From contig CANGQJ010000011.1 in NCBI GenBank assembly GCA_947456625.1, forward strand, positions 1 through 64,000: a stretch of DNA of 64,000 nt, read 5' to 3'. Under the pieces are notes generated by a model. It saw only the letters and a list, made by a program, of their open reading frames with translations. It was not told the origin of the DNA and made no database searches. Both the position numbers and the translations under genes were made by a program. This DNA comes from Bacteroidota bacterium. Lineage in GTDB: Bacteria; Bacteroidota; Bacteroidia; Chitinophagales; Chitinophagaceae. Position 1 is the stretch's first letter; each line of letters starts with the position of its first letter. Below, piece by piece: positions 9,558 through 18,625 of this stretch.

Positions 9558-12287
9558 ATGAAAAGAATTTTTACCTTATTAAGTTGCCTTGTAATTTTTA
9601 CTGCATATGCGCAGAAAAAAGTATTAGACCATAGTGTCTATGATGGTTGGCAAAGTATCAAAGAAGTTTTATATCAACCTACAGGAAATTTTGTGTCTTA
9701 TGTAATTAGTCCACAGGAGGGTGATGGTGTTTTTATTTTGAAAAACTTAAAAACAAATACTGAAATTAAAATTGAAAGAGGTACCCAGGCGGTATTTACT
9801 GAAAATGGACAATATGTTGCCTTAAAAATTAAACCACTATTTGCTGAAACAAGAAAAGCAAAAATAGATAAAAAGAAACCAGAAGAAATGCCAAAAGACA
9901 CTTTGGCCATAGTGAATTTAAATACGGGTAAAGTTGAAAAAATAGCTTCGGTTAAATCTTTTCTATTAGCAGAAAAAAGCAACAATCAAATTGCATATTT
10001 AAAAGATAAAAAAGCAGATTTAAATAAAGAAGGAGGTGAGTTAGTTTGGTTAGATTTAAATACTAAAAAGTTCCAAAGTTTTTCAAATATTTCACAATAT
10101 CAATTCAAGCCTAATGGGTTAGCCCTTGCTATGTTGCAAGTAAAAACCAAGGCCAATCCAGGTAAAGTGTTATTATCTAATTTTGTTGACACTACTGCAA
10201 AAATTTTAAGCTCCAATTTTTATACAGCAACTGGTTTAAGTTGGGATGAATCTGGAAAAACATTGGCTTATTTAGTGGAGCCAGATAGTACCGATAAAGC
10301 TTTACAAAAAAATTATCGTTTGTCCATTTATCAAGATGGGTATGATTCTGCAAAATCTGTGTTCGCAAGAACAAATGCGGTAATGCCAAATAATTATACC
10401 ATTGGAGGCGATAAAAAAATAAAATTTAGTAAGTCTGGAAATATTATTGAATTTGGAGTACAAGCAATGCTTCCTGTTAAGGATACTACACTTCCTGAAT
10501 TCGAAAGAGCAGGATTAGATATTTGGCATTACAATGATCCATCTTTAATGTCCGTACAATTAAAAAATTTAGATAACGAATTAAAAGCAACCGAGCCAGT
10601 ATTTTATAATTTAACAAATAATACAGCTGTTTATTTAGGTAAATTACGCGATAGAAGTTTGATTCAAACAATGGAGGGCGATGGCTTAATTAGTTATTCG
10701 GTTCAAGATTCTAGTTATGAAATTCCTGCTCAATGGCAAGGTTTTAGCTTAAAAGACATTTATAAAATTAACAATAGCAATGGCACAAGACAATTAGTCC
10801 AAAAAGCATGGAAAGGAAGACTTATCACAAGTGCATATGACGGAAGTAATTTGGTTTATTATGATGAAGTATTGAAAAAATATTTTGCATACAATAATAA
10901 GACTCAGAAAAAAGTAGCTATTGCAAAGGATATTAAATATCCATTATATGAAGAGGATAATGATGTACCAGACGATCCAAGTGCTTATGGAATTGCAAAA
11001 TGGATGAGCGATAATGAACATTTTATTTTATATGACAAATTTGATTTATGGTTGGTGGATGCAAATGGAGTAAAACCTTCGATTGCATTAACCAATGGCC
11101 GAAAATCAAATATTGTTTACAGATTTGTTGAAACCAATGATGATAGAAAAACTTTTAATAACAATGATACTTTATTAATTAAAGGTTTTAATGAAACCGA
11201 TAAATCCGAATCTTTGGCAGTTTTGACCATACAAAACAATGCATTTTCAGTTATTAATACAATGCCTATGCATTTAACAATGGTTGAAAAAGCAAAGTTT
11301 ACTAGTGATATAGTAGTAATGCAAGAAGATGAAAAAAATACCCCTAATTTATTTGCTTATCAATTAAACACAATTAAGCAAAATTCAAGTCCTATTGCAG
11401 TTATTAATGAACAACAAAAACAATATAATTGGTTAAAGTCAGAGTTGGTTTCATGGAAGGCGTACACAGGCAAAAAAGCTGAGGGTGTTTTGTATTATCC
11501 AGAAAACTTTGATGCAAAGAAAAAATATCCAATGATTGTGTATTTCTATGAAAGAAACAATCAAACATTGCATAATTATTTAGCACCCGCACCAACACCA
11601 TCCAGATTAAATATTCCTTTTTTTGTTAGTCGTGGATATATTGTTTTTGTGCCAGATATTTGGTATCAAAAAGGATATCCAGGGCAAGGCGCATATGATT
11701 ATATTTTAAGTGGAACCAGGGCTATGATTCAAAAAGGTTTTGTTGATAGTACAAAGGTTGGATTACAAGGACAAAGTTGGGGAGGTTATCAAATTGCATA
11801 TTTAATTACAAAAACCAATTTATATGCAGCTGCATGGGCTGGTGCTCCTGTTGTAAATATGACAAGTGCATATGGTGGTATTCGTTGGGGACCAGGTGTA
11901 GTTAGACAATTTCAATATGAAAAACAACAAAGCAGAATTGGTGCTAGTTTATGGGAGCGTCCCGATTTATATATCAAAAATTCACCTTTATTCTCTCTTC
12001 CTAAAGTAACAACACCATTAGTAATTATGAATAACGATGCCGATGATGCTGTGCCTTGGTATCAAGGTATTGAATATTTTACTGCTATGCGCAGACTTAA
12101 TAAAAAAATATGGTTACTCGTATATAATAATGAAGCACATAATTTAGTAGAGCGAAAAAACAGAAAAGATATTCAAATAAGAGAACAACAGTTCTTTGAT
12201 CATTATTTAAAAGGTGAGCCAATGCCAACTTGGATGAGTAATGGAGTGCCAGCAATTATGAAAGGGAGGGATTGGGGTTTACATTAA
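9558..12287 (+). CDS. secreted S9 (prolyl oligopeptidase family) peptidase
   Basis: 909 residues with a signal peptide cleaved after AYA (residue 18), so periplasmic or exported. The N-terminal two thirds are beta-propeller-like. The C-terminal alpha/beta-hydrolase domain carries the catalytic triad Ser740 (GQSWGG), Asp829 (NDADDAVPW) and His861 (NEAHNL), in the order and spacing of S9 dipeptidyl or oligopeptidases. It probably trims peptides in the periplasm. The gene is divergent from a lone TonB-dependent receptor, which may deliver peptides, but that link is inference. The C-terminal stop overlaps the convergent E2 gene by four bases. The longer-than-usual propeller region has insertions rich in Asn and Lys. 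Confidence 0.88.
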   Translation: MKRIFTLLSCLVIFTAYAQKKVLDHSVYDGWQSIKEVLYQPTGNFVSYVISPQEGDGVFILKNLKTNTEIKIERGTQAVFTENGQYVALKIKPLFAETRKAKIDKKKPEEMPKDTLAIVNLNTGKVEKIASVKSFLLAEKSNNQIAYLKDKKADLNKEGGELVWLDLNTKKFQSFSNISQYQFKPNGLALAMLQVKTKANPGKVLLSNFVDTTAKILSSNFYTATGLSWDESGKTLAYLVEPDSTDKALQKNYRLSIYQDGYDSAKSVFARTNAVMPNNYTIGGDKKIKFSKSGNIIEFGVQAMLPVKDTTLPEFERAGLDIWHYNDPSLMSVQLKNLDNELKATEPVFYNLTNNTAVYLGKLRDRSLIQTMEGDGLISYSVQDSSYEIPAQWQGFSLKDIYKINNSNGTRQLVQKAWKGRLITSAYDGSNLVYYDEVLKKYFAYNNKTQKKVAIAKDIKYPLYEEDNDVPDDPSAYGIAKWMSDNEHFILYDKFDLWLVDANGVKPSIALTNGRKSNIVYRFVETNDDRKTFNNNDTLLIKGFNETDKSESLAVLTIQNNAFSVINTMPMHLTMVEKAKFTSDIVVMQEDEKNTPNLFAYQLNTIKQNSSPIAVINEQQKQYNWLKSELVSWKAYTGKKAEGVLYYPENFDAKKKYPMIVYFYERNNQTLHNYLAPAPTPSRLNIPFFVSRGYIVFVPDIWYQKGYPGQGAYDYILSGTRAMIQKGFVDSTKVGLQGQSWGGYQIAYLITKTNLYAAAWAGAPVVNMTSAYGGIRWGPGVVRQFQYEKQQSRIGASLWERPDLYIKNSPLFSLPKVTTPLVIMNNDADDAVPWYQGIEYFTAMRRLNKKIWLLVYNNEAHNLVERKNRKDIQIREQQFFDHYLKGEPMPTWMSNGVPAIMKGRDWGLH

Positions 12288-13723
12288 ACGTATTGGAACC
12301 ATTGTCTGTTAGGATCCCAGTTCTCAAAATGTTTAGCTACTAAACTTAAGAATTGGGAGCCTACAGCACCATCTATAATTCTATGATCATAGCTCATAGA
12401 TAAATACATCATGTGTCTTACTGTAATGGCATCACCTTGTGGTGTGTCAACAACTACTGCACGTTTTTTGATAGCACCTAAAGCTAAAATTGCAACCTGG
12501 GGCTGATTAATAATGGGTGTGCCCATTAAGCTTCCAAAAGTACCTACATTGGTAACTGTAAAAGTACCACCTTGGGTGTCGGTTGGTTTTAATTGATTAT
12601 TGCGAGCAGCATATGCTAAATTATTAACCGCTTTTGTAAGCCCTACAATACTTAATTGATTTGCGCCTTTAATAACCGGTACAATTAAATTACCAGAAGG
12701 AAGGGCAGTAGCCATTCCAATATTAATATCTTTTTTGTAAATGATTTGGTCATTTTGTAAACTACTGTTTACAATAGGAAATTGTTCTAATGCTGCTGCA
12801 ATACATTCAAAAAACATTGGTGTATAAGTAAGTTTAGTGCCCTCTCTTTTTTCAAAAAGGGATTTTACTTTGTCTCTCCATAAAACCATATTGGTAACAT
12901 CCGCTTCTACAAAACTGGTTACATGTGGACTATTTTGAACACTATCCATCATGTGCTTGGCAATAAGTTTACGCATTCTATCCATTTCCACAATCTCCGT
13001 ATTGCCAGTAATAATAACATCTTCTGGATTTGCAATTTTATTTGAAATAGTTTGCGCATTTAATTGGTGCTCATTTACAATTTCATCTAAAGGCTTGGTA
13101 ATGTTAGTTGCTGTAATTATTGGAGAAGTGCTAGTAGGCGATGCTAATACGGCACCAGCTTTTTTTGCTTGGATATAATTTAAGATGTCTTTTTTTGTAA
13201 CTCTACCTTGATTACCAGTACCATTTATATACTGTAATTCATTAAAACTAACTCCTTCACTTTGTGCAATATTTAAAACCAGTGGTGAATAAAATTTACC
13301 TTCCTCTAAAGCACTTATTTTATTTTCTGTATTAATAGCGGCAGGGGTGTAAGGAATTTCAGCAACTGTTTCTAAAGGAGCTGGAATTTTAGTTTCAATA
13401 ATAGTTTCTGTAACTATTGCAGAAGGTTCTTTTTCAATGATTGGGCTTGACTGCTGACTAATATTATTAACTACATTTGCTCCGGTTGTTTCAATTTTAG
13501 CAATTACCGCACCAATTGGAACAACTGCATTTGTTTCAAATAAAATTTCTTTGATTACACCTGAAACGGTAGAAGGAACTTCACTATCTACTTTATCGGT
13601 TGCGATATCTAAAAGTGTTTCATCTACATTAATAGAGTCGCCTACTTGTTTGTACCATTTTAAAATGGTCGCTTCCATTATACTTTCACCCAATTTTGGC
13701 ATCACCAAGTCAACAAGAGGCAT
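12284..13723 (-). CDS. 2-oxoacid dehydrogenase E2 (dihydrolipoamide acyltransferase)
   Basis: 479 residues in the classic order: one lipoyl domain (1-78) with lipoylated Lys44 in ATDKVDSEVP, a flexible Ala/Pro/Glu linker, an E3-binding domain (about 140-190, SPLVLNIAQSEGV...GRVTKKDIL), a second linker, then the catalytic domain (about 240-479) with His447 and Asp451 in SYDHRIIDG. It moves acyl groups from E1 to CoA in a pyruvate, branched-chain or 2-oxoglutarate complex. The lipoyl segment most resembles branched-chain-type E2, but assignment is uncertain. E1-alpha lies elsewhere (27109). The gene lies 27 bases downstream of cinA and is probably in its operon. Confidence 0.88.
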   Translation of the reverse strand: MPLVDLVMPKLGESIMEATILKWYKQVGDSINVDETLLDIATDKVDSEVPSTVSGVIKEILFETNAVVPIGAVIAKIETTGANVVNNISQQSSPIIEKEPSAIVTETIIETKIPAPLETVAEIPYTPAAINTENKISALEEGKFYSPLVLNIAQSEGVSFNELQYINGTGNQGRVTKKDILNYIQAKKAGAVLASPTSTSPIITATNITKPLDEIVNEHQLNAQTISNKIANPEDVIITGNTEIVEMDRMRKLIAKHMMDSVQNSPHVTSFVEADVTNMVLWRDKVKSLFEKREGTKLTYTPMFFECIAAALEQFPIVNSSLQNDQIIYKKDINIGMATALPSGNLIVPVIKGANQLSIVGLTKAVNNLAYAARNNQLKPTDTQGGTFTVTNVGTFGSLMGTPIINQPQVAILALGAIKKRAVVVDTPQGDAITVRHMMYLSMSYDHRIIDGAVGSQFLSLVAKHFENWDPNRQWFQYV

Positions 13724-13750
13724 ATGGGGTAATTTTAAGCAAAAATAAGA

Positions 13751-15007
13751 CTAAATCTTATTGATTATTAACAACCTAAGTAAATTTATGGCCTGATTTG
13801 CAGTTACTTCGATATTTCTTAGACGGTCAAAGCGGAGGTAAAAAACCTTTGAAACCACTTTTTCTCTGTTTGCTACTCCAATCCAGACCATTCCAAGCGG
13901 TTTTTCGTCGGTTTGACCCGAAGGCCCCATTATACCGCTCACCGAAACTGCATAATCGGTATTCATTTTTTCTCTAACAGCTTTGGCCATTTGTTCGACA
14001 GCTTCCTGACTAACTGCTCCAACTGTTTGTAATATTTGAGTTGGGACGTCTAAAAATTCGGTTTTAATACGGTTATCATAACTAATAATACCCCCAGTAT
14101 AAAATTGAGAAGATCCAGCATGTTTTGAAAGTAAATGACCAATAAATCCACCAGTACAACTTTCGGCTGTTGCAACAGTTTGGTTTTTTTCTTTTAATAA
14201 GCTTCCAACAACAACTTCCATATTTTCATCCTTATCTGTAACTAAGAATTCTGCAACTGCATTTTTTAATTTAACAAATTCTTGTTCTATACTGGTTTTC
14301 AATGTATTTTCATCTGTTCCAGTTGCAGTAAGTCTTAGTCTTACCATACCAAAATTAGGAAGGTAAGCAAGCTTAATATGCGTAGGTAAGTTATTTTCGA
14401 ATTCACTAATCATTTCGGCTAGAAAGGATTCTCCAATGCCAGCAGTTAGTAATGTTCTGTGAATGATCGGATTTGAAACAAATGTTTTGGTGATGGTTGG
14501 GATAACATGATTATCGGTTAAAAAACGCATTTCATGTGGCACGCCTGGAAGCGAAAAATAAAGCACATCGTCTTTCCTAAAAAGCATACCTGGGGCTGTA
14601 CCTGTTTCATTAAAAAGCACTTCACAAACACTTGGCACTTCGGCTTGTTTGCGATTGCGTTCGATCATTGGACGCTTATGTCTATTTACAAATATATTTG
14701 TGATATGGTCCAGGGTAGGTTGGTGAATAACCATTTCCCCACCAAAATATTCATTCAAAAGAGGCTTTGTGATGTCGTCGGCCGTAGGACCAAGGCCACC
14801 TGTTAAAATAACAATATTGGAATTTATAGATGCATTATTTATTGCTTTAATAATGTCATTTTTATTATCTCCAACTGCAATTCTAGTTTTAACAGAAACT
14901 CCAATTTTATTAAGTGCTTGAGCTATATATGCGCTATTGGTGTCAATTACTTGGCCAATTAAAAGCTCGTCGCCAATGGTAATGATAGTTGCTTGAATCG
15001 AATTCAT
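13751..15007 (-). CDS. cinA: CinA family nicotinamide-nucleotide amidohydrolase
   Basis: 418 residues with both CinA halves. The N-terminal MoaB-like (COG1058) domain contains IGDELLIGQV and LTGGLGPTADD. The C-terminal PncC-type domain contains ATAESCTGGFIGHLL and YTGGIISYDN, with the serine of SCTGG as catalytic residue. The enzyme deamidates nicotinamide mononucleotide in pyridine-nucleotide salvage, and the N-terminal half can hydrolyse ADP-ribose in related proteins. It sits between the thioesterase and E2 genes on the same strand. Upstream of its ATG is a run of three 10-base repeats. Confidence 0.93.
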   Translation of the reverse strand: MNSIQATIITIGDELLIGQVIDTNSAYIAQALNKIGVSVKTRIAVGDNKNDIIKAINNASINSNIVILTGGLGPTADDITKPLLNEYFGGEMVIHQPTLDHITNIFVNRHKRPMIERNRKQAEVPSVCEVLFNETGTAPGMLFRKDDVLYFSLPGVPHEMRFLTDNHVIPTITKTFVSNPIIHRTLLTAGIGESFLAEMISEFENNLPTHIKLAYLPNFGMVRLRLTATGTDENTLKTSIEQEFVKLKNAVAEFLVTDKDENMEVVVGSLLKEKNQTVATAESCTGGFIGHLLSKHAGSSQFYTGGIISYDNRIKTEFLDVPTQILQTVGAVSQEAVEQMAKAVREKMNTDYAVSVSGIMGPSGQTDEKPLGMVWIGVANREKVVSKVFYLRFDRLRNIEVTANQAINLLRLLIINKI

Positions 15008-15025
15008 TCAATAAATTGATTAGGA

Positions 15026-15055
15026 TGCAAAATAAACCAAAATAATGCAAAATAA
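15026..15055 (-). repeat. three tandem 10-bp repeats upstream of cinA
   Basis: The plus strand has three decamers in a row: TGCAAAATAA, ACCAAAATAA, TGCAAAATAA. The copies share the core CAAAATAA and are phased at one helical turn. They fill the 58-base gap between the thioesterase stop and the cinA ATG. On the minus (coding) strand each copy reads TTATTTTG, close to but not identical with the -7 consensus. Confidence 0.7.
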
Positions 15056-15065
15056 GGAAGATAAT

Positions 15066-15476
15066 CTAAACAAAGTAGGGACTTAATTTCTCCTTTAAAT
15101 AATTGGGCATTTGGGCTCTTTGACTAAAATCTTTATTCATAAAATACAACTTTACAACGCCAACAGTGAGTAGTTTGCCTTGTTCATTATATACTTCTTG
15201 ATCAAATTTAATTCTATGGTCGGTTGGCAATGCTTTAATCATGGTTTTAATGGTCAATAAATCGTCATATTTAGCCGGCCTGAGGTATTTAATATTAAGT
15301 TCTACAACAGGTAACATGATACCCATTTCTTCTATGCTTTTGTAACTAATACCTAAGTTCCTCAAACTTTCAACCCTGGCTACTTCAAAATATTGAGCAT
15401 AATTACCATAATATACCACATTCATAGGGTCGGCTTCTGCATATCTTACTCTTATGCTAGTATCAAATTCATACAT
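15066..15476 (-). CDS. acyl-CoA thioesterase, 4HBT/YbgC family
   Basis: 136 residues from the ATG at 15476, forming a single hot-dog fold. The signature RYAEADPMNVVYYGNYAQYF contains the catalytic Asp of the 4-hydroxybenzoyl-CoA thioesterase/YbgC/FadM family, followed by a long helix FEVARVESLR. It hydrolyses short- or medium-chain acyl-CoAs in the cytosol; exact substrate unknown. A GTG at 15533 would add 19 residues, but a well-formed promoter (-7 box TAAATTTG) lies inside that extension, which supports the ATG start. It heads a likely operon with cinA and the E2 gene. Confidence 0.87.
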   Translation of the reverse strand: MYEFDTSIRVRYAEADPMNVVYYGNYAQYFEVARVESLRNLGISYKSIEEMGIMLPVVELNIKYLRPAKYDDLLTIKTMIKALPTDHRIKFDQEVYNEQGKLLTVGVVKLYFMNKDFSQRAQMPNYLKEKLSPYFV

Positions 15477-15503
15477 GTTTGCTGGTTTTGTGTTAATTGT
15501 TGA

Positions 15504-15535
15504 CAAATTTACGCAATCAATCTGTTTTTCCACAA
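15504..15535 (-). promoter_or_regulatory. promoter of the thioesterase-cinA-E2 operon
   Basis: On the minus strand TTG (15535-15533), a 21-base spacer and TAAATTTG (15511-15504) match the Bacteroidetes pattern TTG-N17-23-TAnnTTTG. The box is 27 bases upstream of the ATG at 15476 and argues against the longer GTG-initiated frame. Confidence 0.55.
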
Positions 15536-15601
15536 TATGTCTATTTAACCTAACGTTTTATAAAGAGGGCTTAATTTTATGGAATTATAAAAAGTAGGAT
15601 T

Positions 15602-18600
15602 ATGATACGTATAAGCAGATTACTAAAAAGGGGTAAATATTTGGCTATTTTTTGCCTCATCAGTAATTTTTCCTTTGCCCAATCATGGGATTATAAACAC
15701 CCTTTAAGTGGTCACTATAATAAGGCTATTCAAGCACTTTCCATTGGAGATACACTTACTGCATATCAACAAATTCAAATTGCCCATACTTTAAATCCAA
15801 ATCAAGAGGCGGTTGTTTACCAATATGTAAATTTATCTCTAGCATTAGATAAAAACAATGCAAAAGCATTAGCTAACGCATGGTTAAATGAAAAAAATGT
15901 AAATAAAATTTACAAATCAAGAATACAATATGGATTGGGTAATTATTACTTTAAAAAACACAATGATAGCGATGCTTTAAAGGCATACTCATTGGTCAAT
16001 ATAGAAGATCTAGAAAATAATGAGATCACTAAAATGAAATACCAACAAGGGTATTTGAATTTTAAAGCAGGCAATTGGGATAAAGCAACCAATTTATTAA
16101 ATACAGTTAGGCAAGTTAATAATAATCCATTTTATACCGACGCAAATTATTATGCTGGTTTTATAGCTTTAGAGAAAAAGCAATTTAAGGAAGCATTAAG
16201 TTATTTTCAAATTGCATCATCCAATAAAGCATATGCTAAGCTTACTCCGTTTTACATTAGTCAAATTTATTATTTCCTGGGAAATATAGATGAAGCAATG
16301 GCAAACTGTGAAAGCGCTTTGCAAATAAAAGGGCAGTTTTATGAAGTTCAGCTTAAGCAACTAATGGGCCATTTATTATTTGAGAAAAAAGACTTTAAAA
16401 AAGCCTTACCTTTTTTAGCTAGTTATGTGGAAACTCAATTAAAGCCAGATCCACAGGATTTATATCAATTGTCTTTTTGTTATTTTCAATCTCAAAATTT
16501 TACTAAAGCGATAGAAGGTTTTAAACAACTTGCAATAGTAGAAGACTCGCTTGGCCAAAATAGTATGTATTTATTGGCAACCTCTTATTTAAAAGTAAAT
16601 GATAAACTAGGCGCAAAAAATGCATTTTTAATTTGTTCAACTAAAAACTTAAATTTATCTCAACGCGAAATTTCTTTATTTAATTATGCAAAACTTTGTG
16701 CAGAACTTAAAGAATATAGCAATGGAATTGCAGCATTTGACAAATTCATAAATAGTTATCCTAAGTCAACTTATTTTGATGAAGCAAAAACTTTATGGAT
16801 TTCTTCCTTGACTTTAAGTAGTAATTATATTCAAGCATTAGACGCATATGAATCTTTAGCCAAACCCAATACCGATTTACTAAAGTTATATCCAAGTATT
16901 TTATATGGCAGAGCAACTATTTATATTAATGAAGGCGAAATAGAGAAAGCGTATTCGGTTTTAAATAAACTTTTAAATACCCCTTATAATTCAAGAAATT
17001 TACCCCATGCTCAGTTTTGGCTTGGTGAAATTTTGTATAAAATGGGTAGAATAGACGAAAGTATTGATGTTTTAGAAAAGTTTATGTTAGATCCAGTAGA
17101 ATCCTATGAAGTTAATCAAAGACATGCAAGATATACTTTAGGTTATGCTTATTTGAAAAAAGCCAACTATCAAAAAGCATTTGATAATTTTAATTATGTT
17201 TCAAAATACAACCATAGTAATATGATTGAAGCATACCAAAAAGACGCATTTGTTAGAATAGCCGATTGTCAAATGATGCTAAAACAATATAAAATTGCCA
17301 TTCAAACCTATCAAAAAGTAATTGAATTTGGTTGGGACTATACCGACTATGCCACTTTACAAAAGGCAATTATTATTGGAGGTATGGGACAAGCAGCCGA
17401 AAAGATAAAAATATTACAACAATTTGACAGTCAGTTTCCTAAATCGGCATATATTAATGACGCTTATATGGAACTTGCAGATACCTATACTAATCGTGAA
17501 AATTACCAAGAAGCAATTGCGCCACTTACTAGAATTTTATTAGATAAAATGGCCATTACTTATTATCCACAAGCGTATTATAAATTGGGTATTGTTTATT
17601 TTAATTTAGACAAGAACCAAGTTGCGCTACAAACTTTCAGAGATTTATTTAATGCATATCCAAAGTCAGTGGAGAGTGATAATGCAGTTGAGTTTGTAAA
17701 AAACATTTTTGTTGAGGAACAAACCCCTGAATTGTTTGTAAAATTCATGAATGATTTTGGTAAACCTTTAACCTTAAATGAACAAGATTCTTTAACTTAT
17801 AAGGCTTCTGCAATTAAATACGAACAAAAAAAGTATAGTGAAGCTGCATTAGGTATGACTAAGTACTTAACTCAATTTCCTAATGGTAAATATCAATTAG
17901 AAGCAAGCAATATTGTTGCTGAACTTGCTTACGCACAACAAAATTATGATACAGCTGCTCTGTACTTTAGTAAAATAGCAGACCAATCCCCAAATAAATA
18001 TGCCGAAAGAGCTGCGCTTTTAGCTGCAAGGCTTAATTATTTTAATTTAAAGGATTTTACAAATTCAAAAAAGTACTTTAATATTTTATTAGTCAATGCT
18101 ACACAGCAAGAAAACAAAATAGAAGCTTTAAAAGGTTTATTGCGTTGTGAATATAAAAATGAGAACTGGGAGGACTGTGCAAAAATTGCTACCCAAATTT
18201 TACAAGAAAAGTCTGCAGCTAATGACGATATTATCATGTCTAATATGGCACTTTATCATCAAAGTGTTAATAAAGGAGATACCACTGGGGCAATACAATT
18301 ATTAACTAAAGTAATTAAAACTAATGTTTCCTTAATTACAGCAGAAGCGCATTATTTATTAGCAAAGGTTTATTTTGATCAAGGGAAGTTTTCACTTTCC
18401 GAAAAAACTGCTTTTGAAGTAATCAAGAAACAAGCTGCTTATGAATATTGGGTAACAAAATCTTACATTTTGTTAGGGGATATTTATGTAGCTCAAAAAG
18501 ACAATTTTAATGCCATTGCTACTTACAAGAGTGTAGCCGAAAACGCTACTATAACAGAATTAAAAACAGAAGCTACTAATAAACTAAACTTATTAGTGGA

Positions 18601-18619
18601 AAATTCAAACATTAAGTAA
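15602..18619 (+). CDS. large periplasmic tetratricopeptide-repeat protein
   Basis: 1005 residues. A signal peptide ends near FSFAQ (cleavage about residue 26), then the chain is almost entirely TPR-like helical pairs, recognisable by recurring patterns such as YQQGYLNFKAGNWDKA, GYAYLKKANYQKAFDNF and GIVYFNLDKNQVALQTF. I count well over fifteen plausible repeats and no catalytic domain. It is expected to be a periplasmic or outer-membrane-associated scaffold. It starts a tight block: six bases separate it from the beta-barrel gene, and the HU-like and methyltransferase genes follow at three-base gaps, so all four are likely translated from one mRNA. Specific function unknown. Confidence 0.87.
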   Translation: MIRISRLLKRGKYLAIFCLISNFSFAQSWDYKHPLSGHYNKAIQALSIGDTLTAYQQIQIAHTLNPNQEAVVYQYVNLSLALDKNNAKALANAWLNEKNVNKIYKSRIQYGLGNYYFKKHNDSDALKAYSLVNIEDLENNEITKMKYQQGYLNFKAGNWDKATNLLNTVRQVNNNPFYTDANYYAGFIALEKKQFKEALSYFQIASSNKAYAKLTPFYISQIYYFLGNIDEAMANCESALQIKGQFYEVQLKQLMGHLLFEKKDFKKALPFLASYVETQLKPDPQDLYQLSFCYFQSQNFTKAIEGFKQLAIVEDSLGQNSMYLLATSYLKVNDKLGAKNAFLICSTKNLNLSQREISLFNYAKLCAELKEYSNGIAAFDKFINSYPKSTYFDEAKTLWISSLTLSSNYIQALDAYESLAKPNTDLLKLYPSILYGRATIYINEGEIEKAYSVLNKLLNTPYNSRNLPHAQFWLGEILYKMGRIDESIDVLEKFMLDPVESYEVNQRHARYTLGYAYLKKANYQKAFDNFNYVSKYNHSNMIEAYQKDAFVRIADCQMMLKQYKIAIQTYQKVIEFGWDYTDYATLQKAIIIGGMGQAAEKIKILQQFDSQFPKSAYINDAYMELADTYTNRENYQEAIAPLTRILLDKMAITYYPQAYYKLGIVYFNLDKNQVALQTFRDLFNAYPKSVESDNAVEFVKNIFVEEQTPELFVKFMNDFGKPLTLNEQDSLTYKASAIKYEQKKYSEAALGMTKYLTQFPNGKYQLEASNIVAELAYAQQNYDTAALYFSKIADQSPNKYAERAALLAARLNYFNLKDFTNSKKYFNILLVNATQQENKIEALKGLLRCEYKNENWEDCAKIATQILQEKSAANDDIIMSNMALYHQSVNKGDTTGAIQLLTKVIKTNVSLITAEAHYLLAKVYFDQGKFSLSEKTAFEVIKKQAAYEYWVTKSYILLGDIYVAQKDNFNAIATYKSVAENATITELKTEATNKLNLLVENSNIK

Positions 18620-18625
18620 ACAACT

